Of a DNA stretch of 64,000 nucleotides, positions 1 through 8,840 are shown piece after piece. Below the pieces are notes generated by a model that made no database searches, was not told where the DNA came from, and saw only the letters and a program-made list of their open reading frames with translations. The translations under genes and the position numbers were made by a program. Source of the DNA: Psychrobacter immobilis (GTDB lineage: Bacteria > Pseudomonadota > Gammaproteobacteria > Pseudomonadales > Moraxellaceae); assembly GCF_904846175.1 (NCBI RefSeq), contig NZ_CAJGZM010000003.1, positions 186,001 to 250,000 of the forward strand, read 5' to 3'. Positions within the stretch are counted from its first letter, which is position 1, and each line of letters starts with the position of its first letter.

Positions 1-839
1 GGTCTGATACCAATATTGGCGGTACCAAATAAGCTATGCGGGCGTAAACCTGCAACCCCTGAATTTTCGCTATTAGTCAGTGCGGTCAAGCCGTTCGGTA
101 TGACATCACCATTATCATCAAGGCTAACGACATCGACAGCAAAAATGCCATGTAATGCAGGTTTTATGCGCTTTAGATCGACATTGGCAGTGGGGAAGTC
201 CATAGTGCGACCGATTTTATCGCCACCAACGACAACGCCTGTCATCGCATAATCGCGACCCAGTAACGCATTTGCCGCATTAAGGTCACCTGCCAATAAT
301 AGGTCTCGTATACGCGTAGAGCTAATGCGAGCGCCTTTGCCTTTATCGTCGATAACGGTGTGCAGATTCGTCACATCTAAGCCATAATCACGTAAAAACT
401 GACTGTCACCAGTACGATCATGACCGAACTTAAAGTCATCACCCAACACCAATGCTTTTACATTGAGGCGCAGTGCTAAAATATCGGCAAATGCCTGTGC
501 CGATAGCGAGCGAAAATCGCTATCAAAGCTTGCAACAATCAAAGTCTCGATGCCATACTCTTTAAGCAAAGCTTGCTTTTCGGCAAGATTGGTTAGGCGG
601 GCAGGCGCGGTAGCTGGCGCAAAAAACTCACGTGGCTGCGGCTCAAATATCATGACTGCCGAGCCAATATTTTGTGCTTTAGCGGTATCGCGAACTTGTG
701 CCAGCATCGCTTGATGACCCAAATGCACACCATCGAAGTTGCCAATAGTCAGCACGCAGGCTGCCAAATCTACTGGGCTAGTATTGGCAGACACAGCACT
801 TGGCGATGCCATCAGTTGCTCAAGAAAATAGGTATTCAT
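1..839 (-). CDS. ribF: Bifunctional riboflavin kinase / FAD synthetase, 3' end cut by window edge
   Basis: RibF phosphorylates riboflavin to FMN and adenylylates FMN to FAD in the cytoplasm. I translated the minus strand from the ATG at 839; the frame stays open for 279 codons to the left edge, so the stop and the end of the kinase domain are missing. The adenylyltransferase motifs GNFDGVHLGH (residues 33-42), GDDFKFGHDRTG (133-144) and ISSTRIR (172-178) are all present. The riboflavin kinase domain starts near residue 195, with its PTAN motif at 216-219. The usual length is about 310-340 residues. In many gammaproteobacteria ribF lies near murJ, as here, although a divergent gene and a lipoprotein gene separate them. 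No frame damage is seen. Confidence 0.96.
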   Translation of the reverse strand, partial: MNTYFLEQLMASPSAVSANTSPVDLAACVLTIGNFDGVHLGHQAMLAQVRDTAKAQNIGSAVMIFEPQPREFFAPATAPARLTNLAEKQALLKEYGIETLIVASFDSDFRSLSAQAFADILALRLNVKALVLGDDFKFGHDRTGDSQFLRDYGLDVTNLHTVIDDKGKGARISSTRIRDLLLAGDLNAANALLGRDYAMTGVVVGGDKIGRTMDFPTANVDLKRIKPALHGIFAVDVVSLDDNGDVIPNGLTALTNSENSGVAGLRPHSLFGTANIGIR

Positions 840-1053
840 AAATTTTCAGCTATGATAGATAAGACCAGATAAAAAAGAAAAACACACCGCTACTTAAAGA
901 GATTTCCAAAACAGATGTGTTTAAAAGCAGCCATTATAAAGTAAAATAGCCCTAGTAACATCCTATAGTCTGTTGTTAATGAAACAACAAGGCTAACACC
1001 TTAGCTGCTATTTATTACTTATCATTATTATAATGACACTTTATGGAAAAGCT

Positions 1054-1698
1054 ATGTCTGATGCTATCTACACTGCTGATTGTGATGATGTTCATGATTC
1101 TATAATGCATACATCACCAGTCTATAAACTTAACGAGCGCTTTATTGTTCAGCGTGCGCATAAAGAAGGCTTGCCAGAAATTTTAGCGATTTATAATCAA
1201 AGTATCGCCGGCAAGCAAGCAACCGCTAATCTAACGCCTGTCAGTTGTGAAGAGCGTCAGGATTGGTTCAATGAGCATGTAAATAGTGCCACGCGACCTA
1301 TTTATATTGTTCGCGTTGCTAGAGAATCAGAAACTATAGGCGTTATAGGTGAGGCGCAAACATTATCGCCAATCGTCGCCTGGGGCAGTTTTAGTGATTT
1401 ATATGCACGACCGGCTTATCATATCAGCACTGAGATTAGTATCTACTTGCATCAAGATTACCATGGCCAAGGATTGGGTAGCTTATTGACACGCTGGATG
1501 CTGACGCAAGCGCCGAGCTTAGGTATTCATAACGTGGTGGCGCTTATCTTTGCGCATAATCAGCCAAGCTTAGGATTGTTCCGTAAGCTTGGCTTTGAGC
1601 AATGGGGCTATATGCCAAAAGTGTGCGATATGCAGGGGTTTATCGCGGATGTGGTGATGCTTGGTAAAGCGATGATGGTAGCTAATAATGACAAATAA
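1054..1698 (+). CDS. GNAT family N-acetyltransferase (phosphinothricin acetyltransferase-like)
   Basis: A 214-residue acetyltransferase of the GNAT fold, closest in style to the PAT/YwnH group that acetylates amino groups of small molecules such as phosphinothricin or methionine sulfoximine. The opening IVQRAHKEGLPEILAIYNQS and the following ATANLTPVS stretch match the N-terminal part of that group. The acetyl-CoA-binding segment is HQDYHGQGLGSLLTRWM, and the late block LGLFRKLGFEQWGYMPKV is typical of GNAT enzymes. I prefer the ATG at 1054 because GGAAAA sits 4-9 bases upstream; an in-frame ATG at 1033 would add seven residues. It is divergent from ribF and stands alone. The substrate cannot be read from the sequence. 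Confidence 0.85.
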   Translation: MSDAIYTADCDDVHDSIMHTSPVYKLNERFIVQRAHKEGLPEILAIYNQSIAGKQATANLTPVSCEERQDWFNEHVNSATRPIYIVRVARESETIGVIGEAQTLSPIVAWGSFSDLYARPAYHISTEISIYLHQDYHGQGLGSLLTRWMLTQAPSLGIHNVVALIFAHNQPSLGLFRKLGFEQWGYMPKVCDMQGFIADVVMLGKAMMVANNDK

Positions 1699-1750
1699 GA
1701 CAGCTAATAATGCCAAATGAAGGAATTTTAGATAATAGCATTTAGATTTC

Positions 1751-2386
1751 TTATCCTAAAATCTTCCATTTTCCGTCTATCTTTTGTAGCTCATAAGTCA
1801 ATGACGCCGGTTCACTTTGCCCTCTTAGCATCAACTCGCCAGTGATGGTAGCATGGGTTTTATTATCGCTGTATTTGGTATCAGTAAAAGTAACACCGTC
1901 AACCGTTTGCTGGAAAGCCGATTGGGTTTTGGCAAGCTCTTCCTCGAAGTTCGCCATATCTACTTTATAATAAGTAGCGGCTTGTTTGGCGTCGCCATAA
2001 TATAAGCTGTCTAGTGCCTGTTTAACCGTATCTTCTGGCGTACCATCTTGGGTCGGATTTGTGACCAAGCTTTTTTGCTTAGCGGCAGTCGTAACAGGAT
2101 TGATATTATCGCTAGCAATCGTGGTTTCATCTTTAGCGTTATCTACTGCCTGTTTACTATCAGTAGTAGTGCCTGTTAATTCTACTTGGCTCGCGTCGTT
2201 CTCAGATGTTTGCGCGACCGCTGCAGTGTCTTCATTACTGCTTGCAGTATGAGCCGCGGTCTCTGCTTCACCCTTATCATTATTGCTACAACCACTTAAA
2301 AGTAGTGCGGTGCTCAGGATACCAACAGTTAATATGCTTGGTAAGCATAACAAGGTTGATGGTAAAGCTGATGATTTAGTCGTCAT
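1751..2386 (-). CDS. Putative lipoprotein with DUF4878-like C-terminal domain
   Basis: A 211-residue exported lipoprotein. Residues 1-33 form a signal peptide ending in the lipobox LLSGC, with Cys33 as the acylation site. Residues 34 to about 110 are a Ser/Thr/Asp/Ala-rich linker that is probably disordered. Residues from about 115 onward (EDTVKQALDSLYYGDAK... to DGKWKILG) resemble the DUF4878/NTF2-like lumazine-binding-type lipoproteins: a small alpha+beta barrel ending in an I-x-G-x-W strand. It lies downstream of murJ on the same strand, about 150 bases away with only a weak hairpin (2490-2507) between them. Function is unknown; the domain call is by eye. Confidence 0.75.
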   Translation of the reverse strand: MTTKSSALPSTLLCLPSILTVGILSTALLLSGCSNNDKGEAETAAHTASSNEDTAAVAQTSENDASQVELTGTTTDSKQAVDNAKDETTIASDNINPVTTAAKQKSLVTNPTQDGTPEDTVKQALDSLYYGDAKQAATYYKVDMANFEEELAKTQSAFQQTVDGVTFTDTKYSDNKTHATITGELMLRGQSEPASLTYELQKIDGKWKILG

Positions 2387-2535
2387 ATTAGTTCTCAGAA
2401 TTCATTTATTTCTTAAAGAGCAATTATGGCAACTATCAGCGGCATGCACTGTCAATTCTCATACCAAGCTTGTTCTGGTTTGGTAAATTAAAGCCTCACT
2501 TGGCTTTCAGTAATTAATGTTTAACGCTTACTGTT

Positions 2536-4086
2536 TTAACCATGTTTCAGATGGCGAGGACGGAATCCCGTTGCCAATAATACTATGCCATAAACCAGCG
2601 CACCGACCACACACATAATCAGTAGCGCAACCAAACGTTGCCACTGTGCTTCATTGGTTGGAAAGTAGGGTAGCATGACGTAAAGTACAGCGACCATGGC
2701 AGTGGTAGAAACTGCAAATTGCGCAAACAGCTTTTTCCAATGACTGCCAAAGCGGAAAATCTCACGCTTATGCAAGAAGTAATATAATAAGCCAGCGTTC
2801 ACAAATGATGCGCCAGTCGTCGCAAGTGCTAGTCCACCATGTAACGGCATGTCAAAAAAGTAAAATATGCCAATAAAGATGACACTAAAAATCATATTAG
2901 CAAAAACGGAAATAATACCAATTCTGACTGGGGTGCGGATATCTTGACGAGCGAAGAAAGCAGGGGCAAAGACTTTAATTAACATAAAGCCTAAGATGCC
3001 ACCCGCCATGCTTTTTAGCGCGAGCGAGCTCATTTGTGCATCACGTAAGGTAAATTCGCCACGTAAAAACAGCGCTTGCATCAGCACATCTGACAGAATA
3101 AATAGCGCTGCCGATGCAGGTACACCGACTAAGATGATTAAACGTGCTGCCCAATCGATGGTCTTTTTAAAGCTGATATCGTCTTTTTGCGCTTCACTTT
3201 TTGATAGGCTAGGTAAAATAACCGTACCAATTGCCACGCCAATTAAACCAAGTGGTAGCTCACTCATACGCTCAGCAGCGTATAGCCATGAGACTGAGCC
3301 ACCAATCATCAAAGAGGCAAAAACAGTATTTAATAGCAGATTAATCTGAGTCACCGATACGCCAAAGATAGCCGGCAGCATTAATTTTAATATACGCCTG
3401 ACGCCTTCATGCTGGAAGTCGATTTTCGGCATCACCAGTAGCTTTTGTTGGGACAATTGTGGTAACTGAAGTAGAAGCTGTAATAAGCCTGCGATAGCGA
3501 CCGCGTAACCGAGCGCCATAATAGGTGTCTCAAACATCGGTGCAAAAACCAATGCGCCGCCAATCATACATAGATTGAGCAATACGGGTGCAAAAGCAGG
3601 CGCGGCAAAACGCCCGTAGCTTTGCAAAATACCACTAGCAAAAGCGGTCATAGAGATAAATAATAAGTAAGGAAAGGTCAGGCGTAACAGCTCAGCGGTG
3701 ATGGCAAACTTATCAGGTTGATCGGCAAAACCGGGCGCAAATAATGTCACGACCCATGGTGCCATTAAAATAACCACCACGGTCAGCATCGACAGGATTA
3801 ATAGCAGAGCGCCTGAGGTGCGACTGACTAATATCTGTACTTCTCGTAAGCTGTATTTCTCTTTGTATTCCGATAAAACAGGCACAAAAGCTTGACTAAA
3901 CGCACCTTCAGCAAATAGACGTCGCAGAAAGTTAGGTATCTTAAAAGCGACTAAAAAGGCGTCCATCAGACCACCAGCGCCAAAGACGCCTAATAATACA
4001 ATATCGCGTACCAAACCCAAAATACGTGACAGCATGGTCATACTACTGACCACCATGGTTGAACGAAATAAACGACTTTTTGCCAT
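2536..4086 (-). CDS. murJ: Lipid II flippase MurJ (MviN)
   Basis: A 516-residue polytopic inner-membrane protein of the MOP superfamily, about 14 membrane segments, which flips lipid II to the periplasmic face for peptidoglycan synthesis. The N-terminus SSMTMLSRILGLVRD is the family signature. Residues Arg21, Arg27, Asp42 and Arg55/Arg56 (NFLRRLFAEGAFSQAF) fall where the functional Arg18, Arg24, Asp39 and Arg52/53 of Escherichia coli MurJ lie. Length is as expected. The start ATG at 4086 fits the family N-terminus. The upstream neighbour on the minus strand is an AT-rich orphan, then ampD, so the local gene set is cell-wall related but interrupted. Confidence 0.97.
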   Translation of the reverse strand: MAKSRLFRSTMVVSSMTMLSRILGLVRDIVLLGVFGAGGLMDAFLVAFKIPNFLRRLFAEGAFSQAFVPVLSEYKEKYSLREVQILVSRTSGALLLILSMLTVVVILMAPWVVTLFAPGFADQPDKFAITAELLRLTFPYLLFISMTAFASGILQSYGRFAAPAFAPVLLNLCMIGGALVFAPMFETPIMALGYAVAIAGLLQLLLQLPQLSQQKLLVMPKIDFQHEGVRRILKLMLPAIFGVSVTQINLLLNTVFASLMIGGSVSWLYAAERMSELPLGLIGVAIGTVILPSLSKSEAQKDDISFKKTIDWAARLIILVGVPASAALFILSDVLMQALFLRGEFTLRDAQMSSLALKSMAGGILGFMLIKVFAPAFFARQDIRTPVRIGIISVFANMIFSVIFIGIFYFFDMPLHGGLALATTGASFVNAGLLYYFLHKREIFRFGSHWKKLFAQFAVSTTAMVAVLYVMLPYFPTNEAQWQRLVALLIMCVVGALVYGIVLLATGFRPRHLKHG

Positions 4087-4266
4087 GAGAACCTATTCTG
4101 CTAATTTGTTTACTAAAGGTTGTTTGTTGATGTAGTGTTGTCAAAAAACTGACGGATTATAGCACTTTCATCACACTGATAAATGGATTGAATGTGGAAT
4201 ATAGAATGATAAAAAATCGTTGATAAGTGGCGATAATTTTTTTAATTGCGACAAATAAATTAAAAA

Positions 4267-4785
4267 TCAAATAGTTTTATAAATTTCATTCAAGAGACTA
4301 AATAGCTCGGAGCGTTTATCAATCATAGATTTTCTATAATTGGCTGTATCATTATGGTCGAAAGGTATATCTACAGACTCGACTCTCTTTTTAAGAGCTA
4401 TAACTGTTTCGCCATATTCTCTGAGCTTAATTTGAGCGCTACCATAGCCAAACAATAGTAATAAAGATTCTGCTTCCGTTAGTTCACTAAAGCTATCGAA
4501 TAGTTTATTTTGAGAATCTAGGAATCCGTTAGATTTAGGAAGAGATGAGTCTGGAACCAGTCTACGCCGCCAATCAGTGGCAAATGCCCAATAATTCAGA
4601 GCAATGGTATTAAAATTCTCTACTTTTTCTGCAACTTCTTTTAACATCTCAAACTCGCGTTCTACTTTAGCTTTTTTAAGCTCATTACGATGTTGTGTTG
4701 AGGACAGTAGAAAAGTAATAACGCCTGCTATCAATGTGGCCAAACCTATCTTTACTGCTGAATCGACCACTTCAATCCAAGTCAT
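4267..4785 (-). CDS. Hypothetical protein with one N-terminal membrane segment and a coiled coil
   Basis: A 172-residue protein I do not recognise. Residues 8-27 are one hydrophobic helix (IGLATLIAGVITFLLSS inside it), followed directly by a charged heptad-like stretch (residues about 30-60: NELKKAKVEREFEMLKEVAEKV) likely to form a coiled coil, then a soluble helical region. The likely topology is a single-pass inner-membrane anchor with a cytoplasmic helical body. The gene is clearly richer in A/T than murJ and ampD on either side and splits two conserved cell-wall genes, which suggests later insertion. No toxin, nuclease or transposase motif is visible. Translation probably starts at the ATG at 4785; a GGAAAAAT run lies just upstream on that strand. 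Confidence 0.7.
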   Translation of the reverse strand: MTWIEVVDSAVKIGLATLIAGVITFLLSSTQHRNELKKAKVEREFEMLKEVAEKVENFNTIALNYWAFATDWRRRLVPDSSLPKSNGFLDSQNKLFDSFSELTEAESLLLLFGYGSAQIKLREYGETVIALKKRVESVDIPFDHNDTANYRKSMIDKRSELFSLLNEIYKTI

Positions 4786-4830
4786 AATTTTTCCAATCGA
4801 TGAATAGTTATTATTGAAATTAAGAAATAA

Positions 4831-5418
4831 TTACTTTAATAGGGCTGCAATCATCTCACGCAACTTTTTCCATTCAAAATAATCACCGGGGTCTGTTTTG
4901 CGACCGGGTGCAATGTCACTATGACCAGTCAGATGCCGACGGGTTTTTGGATAGGCGTCATAGATGGCGACAATAACTTTGGCAAGCGCTTCATATTGGT
5001 CAGTAGTGAAGGACACAAAATCTGAACCTTCAAGCTCAATGCCAATGCTATAATCATTACATTCAGGGCGACCCAAATAGCTAGAGCGTCCGGCATGCCA
5101 CGCGCGTTCGTTAAAATTGACAAATTGAGTAATCGCGCCATCGCGCTCTATAAATAAATGCGCTGAGACTTCTGCGCCTTTAATGGTTTGAAAGTAGGGA
5201 TGTGCTTCCCAGTCTAGTTGATTGGTAAACAACGCTTTAACGTAATGTAGACCGTCAGTATCGCAAGCCCCAAATTCATTGGGTGGCAAGCTAATATTGT
5301 GAATAACAATGGCATCAATCGCGACATTTTCAGGTCGTTTATTATAATTGGGTGAGGCAAGCCAAGTCGCAGCTAATAATCGACCGGCATTAACAGTCAT
5401 TGACGATGCTGTGGACAT
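4831..5418 (-). CDS. ampD: 1,6-anhydro-N-acetylmuramyl-L-alanine amidase AmpD
   Basis: A cytoplasmic zinc amidase that cleaves the lactyl-amide bond between anhydroMurNAc and the stem peptide during muropeptide recycling; its loss induces AmpC-type beta-lactamases in enterobacteria. The 195-residue protein holds the amidase_2 fold: IDAIVIHNISLPP near residues 34-46 (first zinc His), WHAGRSSYLGR near 108-118, SIGIELEGSD near 126-135, and GHSDIAPGRKTDPGDYF near 165-181 with the second His and the Asp ligand. GAGAG precedes the ATG at 5418. There is no signal peptide, consistent with the cytoplasmic AmpD rather than a periplasmic paralogue. Confidence 0.95.
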   Translation of the reverse strand: MSTASSMTVNAGRLLAATWLASPNYNKRPENVAIDAIVIHNISLPPNEFGACDTDGLHYVKALFTNQLDWEAHPYFQTIKGAEVSAHLFIERDGAITQFVNFNERAWHAGRSSYLGRPECNDYSIGIELEGSDFVSFTTDQYEALAKVIVAIYDAYPKTRRHLTGHSDIAPGRKTDPGDYFEWKKLREMIAALLK

Positions 5419-5632
5419 AATACTCTCTTTTATAATTTGATAAATAAGTGCGCAGTAAATGCTGATGATTATATTTTTTTATCAATAAATGGCGTATCTA
5501 CTTAAAAAGCCGTCATTCAAAACAATGGTTTAAAGCAGTCGTTCAAAACGATAATTTATAATATCACTCTAATAATTCGATAGAACTCATAACGCGATAA
5601 GCGTATGACTCCTACCGTGCGAGATGTTACTC

Positions 5633-7834
5633 ATGTCTATATATTCAAACCTTTTGCCGATAGATTGTACGCCAACAAACATTGGCAGGCGAGCGCGTTT
5701 GCCGCTCACCATAGCCGGACTGCTACTGACGGCACAGGCACAGGCATTTTTGCCGACGCCCGCATCGCTTGTGACAACAGGTGAGTTGGCACTAGATACT
5801 ACTGACGCTAAATCACAAAATGCTGAGCCAATATTAACGGCTTACACTAATCCAGTTGTCGCCGAATCAAATGATACCATCAAGCCAGATAGTGTCTCAA
5901 ATACCGCAGTCACTTCTCGGACATATAACAATCAAAGTGCTAATAATAGTGATAATAGGGCGAACACCCAACAGCTATTAGCATCATGGCGTGCGCAAGC
6001 AAAGACAGAAAACCTTGCCCAACATATAACATGGCGACGGTTATTATATTTCTTTGATGATCAAAAGAACTTAATCGGCAAGAAAAAAAATACTAGTATC
6101 GTTGATGATGCTGCCTTTTTTTTAAGTAAGAATGGACAACAAGATTCCGCTGCAGAGCTTGATGCATTGTTGGTTGCCCTTGCTGACGAGATGGCTACGA
6201 CTCCAGATAACAGCACTGCTAATAACAAACTATCCAATCTTGCGACTAAAAACTCGGTACTCTGCCGTTTCCCCGCACGCGTCCAATGGCTGACTGATAC
6301 ACTCAATATCGACAAAAGCGGCTTGCAAGTCGACTGTCCAGAGCTGAATGAGTGGATGCAAAAGCTGGCACCCGAGCAGCTGTCTATTATGTTTGCGCAA
6401 GAATATTTAGACAATCCTATCTCAGCTTTTGCTCATACGTTATTGCGCATCGATTCTAAAGCCAGCGTGGCGGATCCAAGCCAAATTCATCATGCGGTTG
6501 CGCTAAATTATACGGTGGGCGGTGATTCAACCGATAATTTTTTGGTATACGCCGTCAAGTCGATGATTGGTAGCTATGACAATCTCATTGAAATTGACCC
6601 TTATCCCGAAAAGCTGGCAAAGTATCTGCAAGAAGACGAGCGTGATGCGTGGACCTATCAATTGGATTTAACCCCAGCAGAAGTGCAGCAGATTATGTTG
6701 CATGTCTGGGAAACCAAAGATTTGAAATTGCCGTATTACTTCACCACTGATAACTGCGCGTCTGAGATTTTACGCTTAATTGATGTGGTACGCCCGCAGC
6801 AGCATTTATTAAGCCGCCTACCTTATGCCGTAATTCCCTCAGATGTCGTGCAGTTACTTAATAGCGAAAACTTACTTGCCAGCACCAATTATACACCCGC
6901 TGATAGCACCTTGCGCCAAGCACAGTTAAACAAGGTTAAAGAGCAGCGTGAGCAATTGGGCTATCATAATAACGCTAAGCAGACGTTAAATGAGATTAAG
7001 TCTGCCCAGTTGAATCCAACCTCGAGCATAGCCGCCGATGGGGAAACGCTATTGCCACGTCGTATTGCGGTAGCCGATAATAATCCAATAGACAGACATC
7101 CGCTGCAACTGGGGTTTATCGGGCTAGGGCAGCGCGGTGATAATAATTATATTGATTTAAGCGTGCGCGCAGGTTATCACGATACTCTTGATCGACCGTC
7201 AGGATTTCCACAATTCTTTGATTTAGAAGGCGCGGCTGTGACTTTACGCCTCTATGATAATGATAAGGCCAATCAGCCAAGCAGCGTGGTTTTGCAAAAT
7301 GTGACCTTGGTACGAGGGCGTTCATTTAATCCAGTCAATTCTGCTAAAAAAGGCAAAACGTGGGGCGCCAGTATTGAAGCGACCCGCGTGAACGACGGCT
7401 CGCAGCAGGATGGCAGCGATCACTTAGTCGGTAGTCTAGGCTATGAGACGGGTTGGTCGTGGGCGTTTGGTACTCCTAGCTCAAATACAGGCGAGATGCC
7501 GCCGCAGCTATGCTATACGTTTTTGGCAGGAACGGCGCAAGCAGGGCGCGGTATAAATAAAGGCTATCGTGTTGGCGCAGGTATCAATGCCGGTTGCCGC
7601 TATCAGATTAACAATCAGTTACGTGCGCAGGCTGAATTGCAACTGCCATATTGGTATCATGGCAGCAGCGATGAGTCTAATGCTCGTGGTCATTATTGGC
7701 AGCCGATATCGACATTAGGGCTACAATACGACATCGATAAAAAACAAGCATTACGTATCAATGCCAACTACGAATGGCAAGATCGTATCGATGCCAAAGA
7801 AGACATACAGCTGTTGTACAGACGCTATTTTTAG
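5633..7834 (+). CDS. DUF4105 (Lnb N-terminal periplasmic domain) outer-membrane protein
   Basis: About 733 residues. An N-terminal hydrophobic segment ending near LLLTAQAQAF looks like a signal peptide after an unusually long basic n-region. A low-complexity linker follows. The middle (about residues 250-420) is the DUF4105/Lnb N-terminal periplasmic domain: ALNYTVGGDSTDNFL, SYDNLIEIDPYPEKL, and YYFTTDNCASEILRLID, with the conserved Asn-Cys-Ala. The last 230 residues alternate polar and aromatic residues and end in LYRRYF, typical of an outer-membrane beta-barrel strand with terminal Phe. Family members of this architecture occur widely in gammaproteobacteria and have no settled function. The start at 5633 has GAGA upstream; an ATG at 5624 is also in frame. 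Confidence 0.82.
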   Translation: MSIYSNLLPIDCTPTNIGRRARLPLTIAGLLLTAQAQAFLPTPASLVTTGELALDTTDAKSQNAEPILTAYTNPVVAESNDTIKPDSVSNTAVTSRTYNNQSANNSDNRANTQQLLASWRAQAKTENLAQHITWRRLLYFFDDQKNLIGKKKNTSIVDDAAFFLSKNGQQDSAAELDALLVALADEMATTPDNSTANNKLSNLATKNSVLCRFPARVQWLTDTLNIDKSGLQVDCPELNEWMQKLAPEQLSIMFAQEYLDNPISAFAHTLLRIDSKASVADPSQIHHAVALNYTVGGDSTDNFLVYAVKSMIGSYDNLIEIDPYPEKLAKYLQEDERDAWTYQLDLTPAEVQQIMLHVWETKDLKLPYYFTTDNCASEILRLIDVVRPQQHLLSRLPYAVIPSDVVQLLNSENLLASTNYTPADSTLRQAQLNKVKEQREQLGYHNNAKQTLNEIKSAQLNPTSSIAADGETLLPRRIAVADNNPIDRHPLQLGFIGLGQRGDNNYIDLSVRAGYHDTLDRPSGFPQFFDLEGAAVTLRLYDNDKANQPSSVVLQNVTLVRGRSFNPVNSAKKGKTWGASIEATRVNDGSQQDGSDHLVGSLGYETGWSWAFGTPSSNTGEMPPQLCYTFLAGTAQAGRGINKGYRVGAGINAGCRYQINNQLRAQAELQLPYWYHGSSDESNARGHYWQPISTLGLQYDIDKKQALRINANYEWQDRIDAKEDIQLLYRRYF

Positions 7835-7915
7835 CACTTGTTATTAAATGATTACTTGTTATTAAAAGCCTTCTTAGGCGGTCATTAAAAGCAGTTTTTG
7901 AATAAAGGATACATG

Positions 7916-8773
7916 ATGAATACGCAAAATTTACTGATTATTGGTCAAGGTGATATTGGTTTGCCGGTTACCAATAAGCTGGCGCAGGACGGTTTAAACG
8001 TCACTGGGCTGGCACGTCGTGAGCGTCATCATTATGCTCTAGATGATAAAGCTAACTTTTTACAAGCCGATGCATTAACGCTAACTGCTGAACAGCTGCA
8101 AGACTTTACAGCGTTGGCGATTATCGTCACTCCTGATGAGTATTCAACCAGCGGTTATCATGACAGTTACTTAGCCATCAGCCAGCATTTGGCAACACTG
8201 GCCGACAAACTCACCAACCTTGCGCGCATTGTTTTTATTTCATCAACTGCTGTCTATGGGCAAGATAATGGCGAATGGATTGATGAAGACACCGCGCCTG
8301 TGATGCCTGCGCGTGAAGCCTCACAAGTGATATTGCAAGCGGAACAAACACTTCAACAAGGTTTTGGTGATAAGACCATCATCATTCGTCCAAGTGGTAT
8401 TTACGGACGCGAGCGCCTGATGCGTCTACGTAAAGCCAAAGAGAAACAAAAAGAGCCAGTGGCCGCTGCGCACTGGAGCAATCGTATTATGGATCGCGAT
8501 TTGGTTACTATTATCGCTAATGTCATGACTATAGAAACGCCAAAACCGCTTTATATCGCCACGGATTATGCCCCAGTCACCACTTTTGAGCTAGGTAGCT
8601 GGTTAAGTGAGCAGATAAATGAAGTACCGCCTATTATTGATAATAATAAAACGGCGGTAACGGGAAAACGTTTACACAGTAACATTCCGTTAGCTTGGCT
8701 AGATTATCCTGATTGGCAAGTAGGCTATGGTGATATTTTGCACTATCAAGATAAAGAGCAACATCAACAATAA
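7916..8773 (+). CDS. NAD(P)-dependent epimerase/dehydratase-like protein (YeeZ/SDR type)
   Basis: A 285-residue Rossmann protein of the extended SDR class. The dinucleotide-binding motif is degenerate: GQGDIGLPVTNKLAQDGLNVTGLARR, near residues 7-32. FISSTAVYG near residue 110 supplies the Ser-Thr-x-x-x-Tyr-like signature, and IIRPSGIYGRER follows near 160. This pattern matches the YeeZ-type epimerase-like proteins found beside nucleotide and cofactor genes; the substrate is unknown. AAAGGA at 7904-7909 sets the start at the ATG at 7916 rather than the upstream TTG (7898) or ATG (7913). A copy of the recurrent AAAGCAGTTT word lies just upstream. Confidence 0.82.
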   Translation: MNTQNLLIIGQGDIGLPVTNKLAQDGLNVTGLARRERHHYALDDKANFLQADALTLTAEQLQDFTALAIIVTPDEYSTSGYHDSYLAISQHLATLADKLTNLARIVFISSTAVYGQDNGEWIDEDTAPVMPAREASQVILQAEQTLQQGFGDKTIIIRPSGIYGRERLMRLRKAKEKQKEPVAAAHWSNRIMDRDLVTIIANVMTIETPKPLYIATDYAPVTTFELGSWLSEQINEVPPIIDNNKTAVTGKRLHSNIPLAWLDYPDWQVGYGDILHYQDKEQHQQ

Positions 8774-8840
8774 AATGTCATTTTGATTTGATTGATTTTA
8801 TTTTTACGACTTTTTAAATTTGTAAGCCTAGGGAAAATTC

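Noticed and set aside
16..872. Several plus-strand frames at the left edge
   Set aside because: They are antisense to ribF, whose motifs are complete on the minus strand.
2490..2507. AAAGCC/GGCTTT hairpin after murJ
   Set aside because: A 6-bp stem without a proper T run; too weak to call a terminator.
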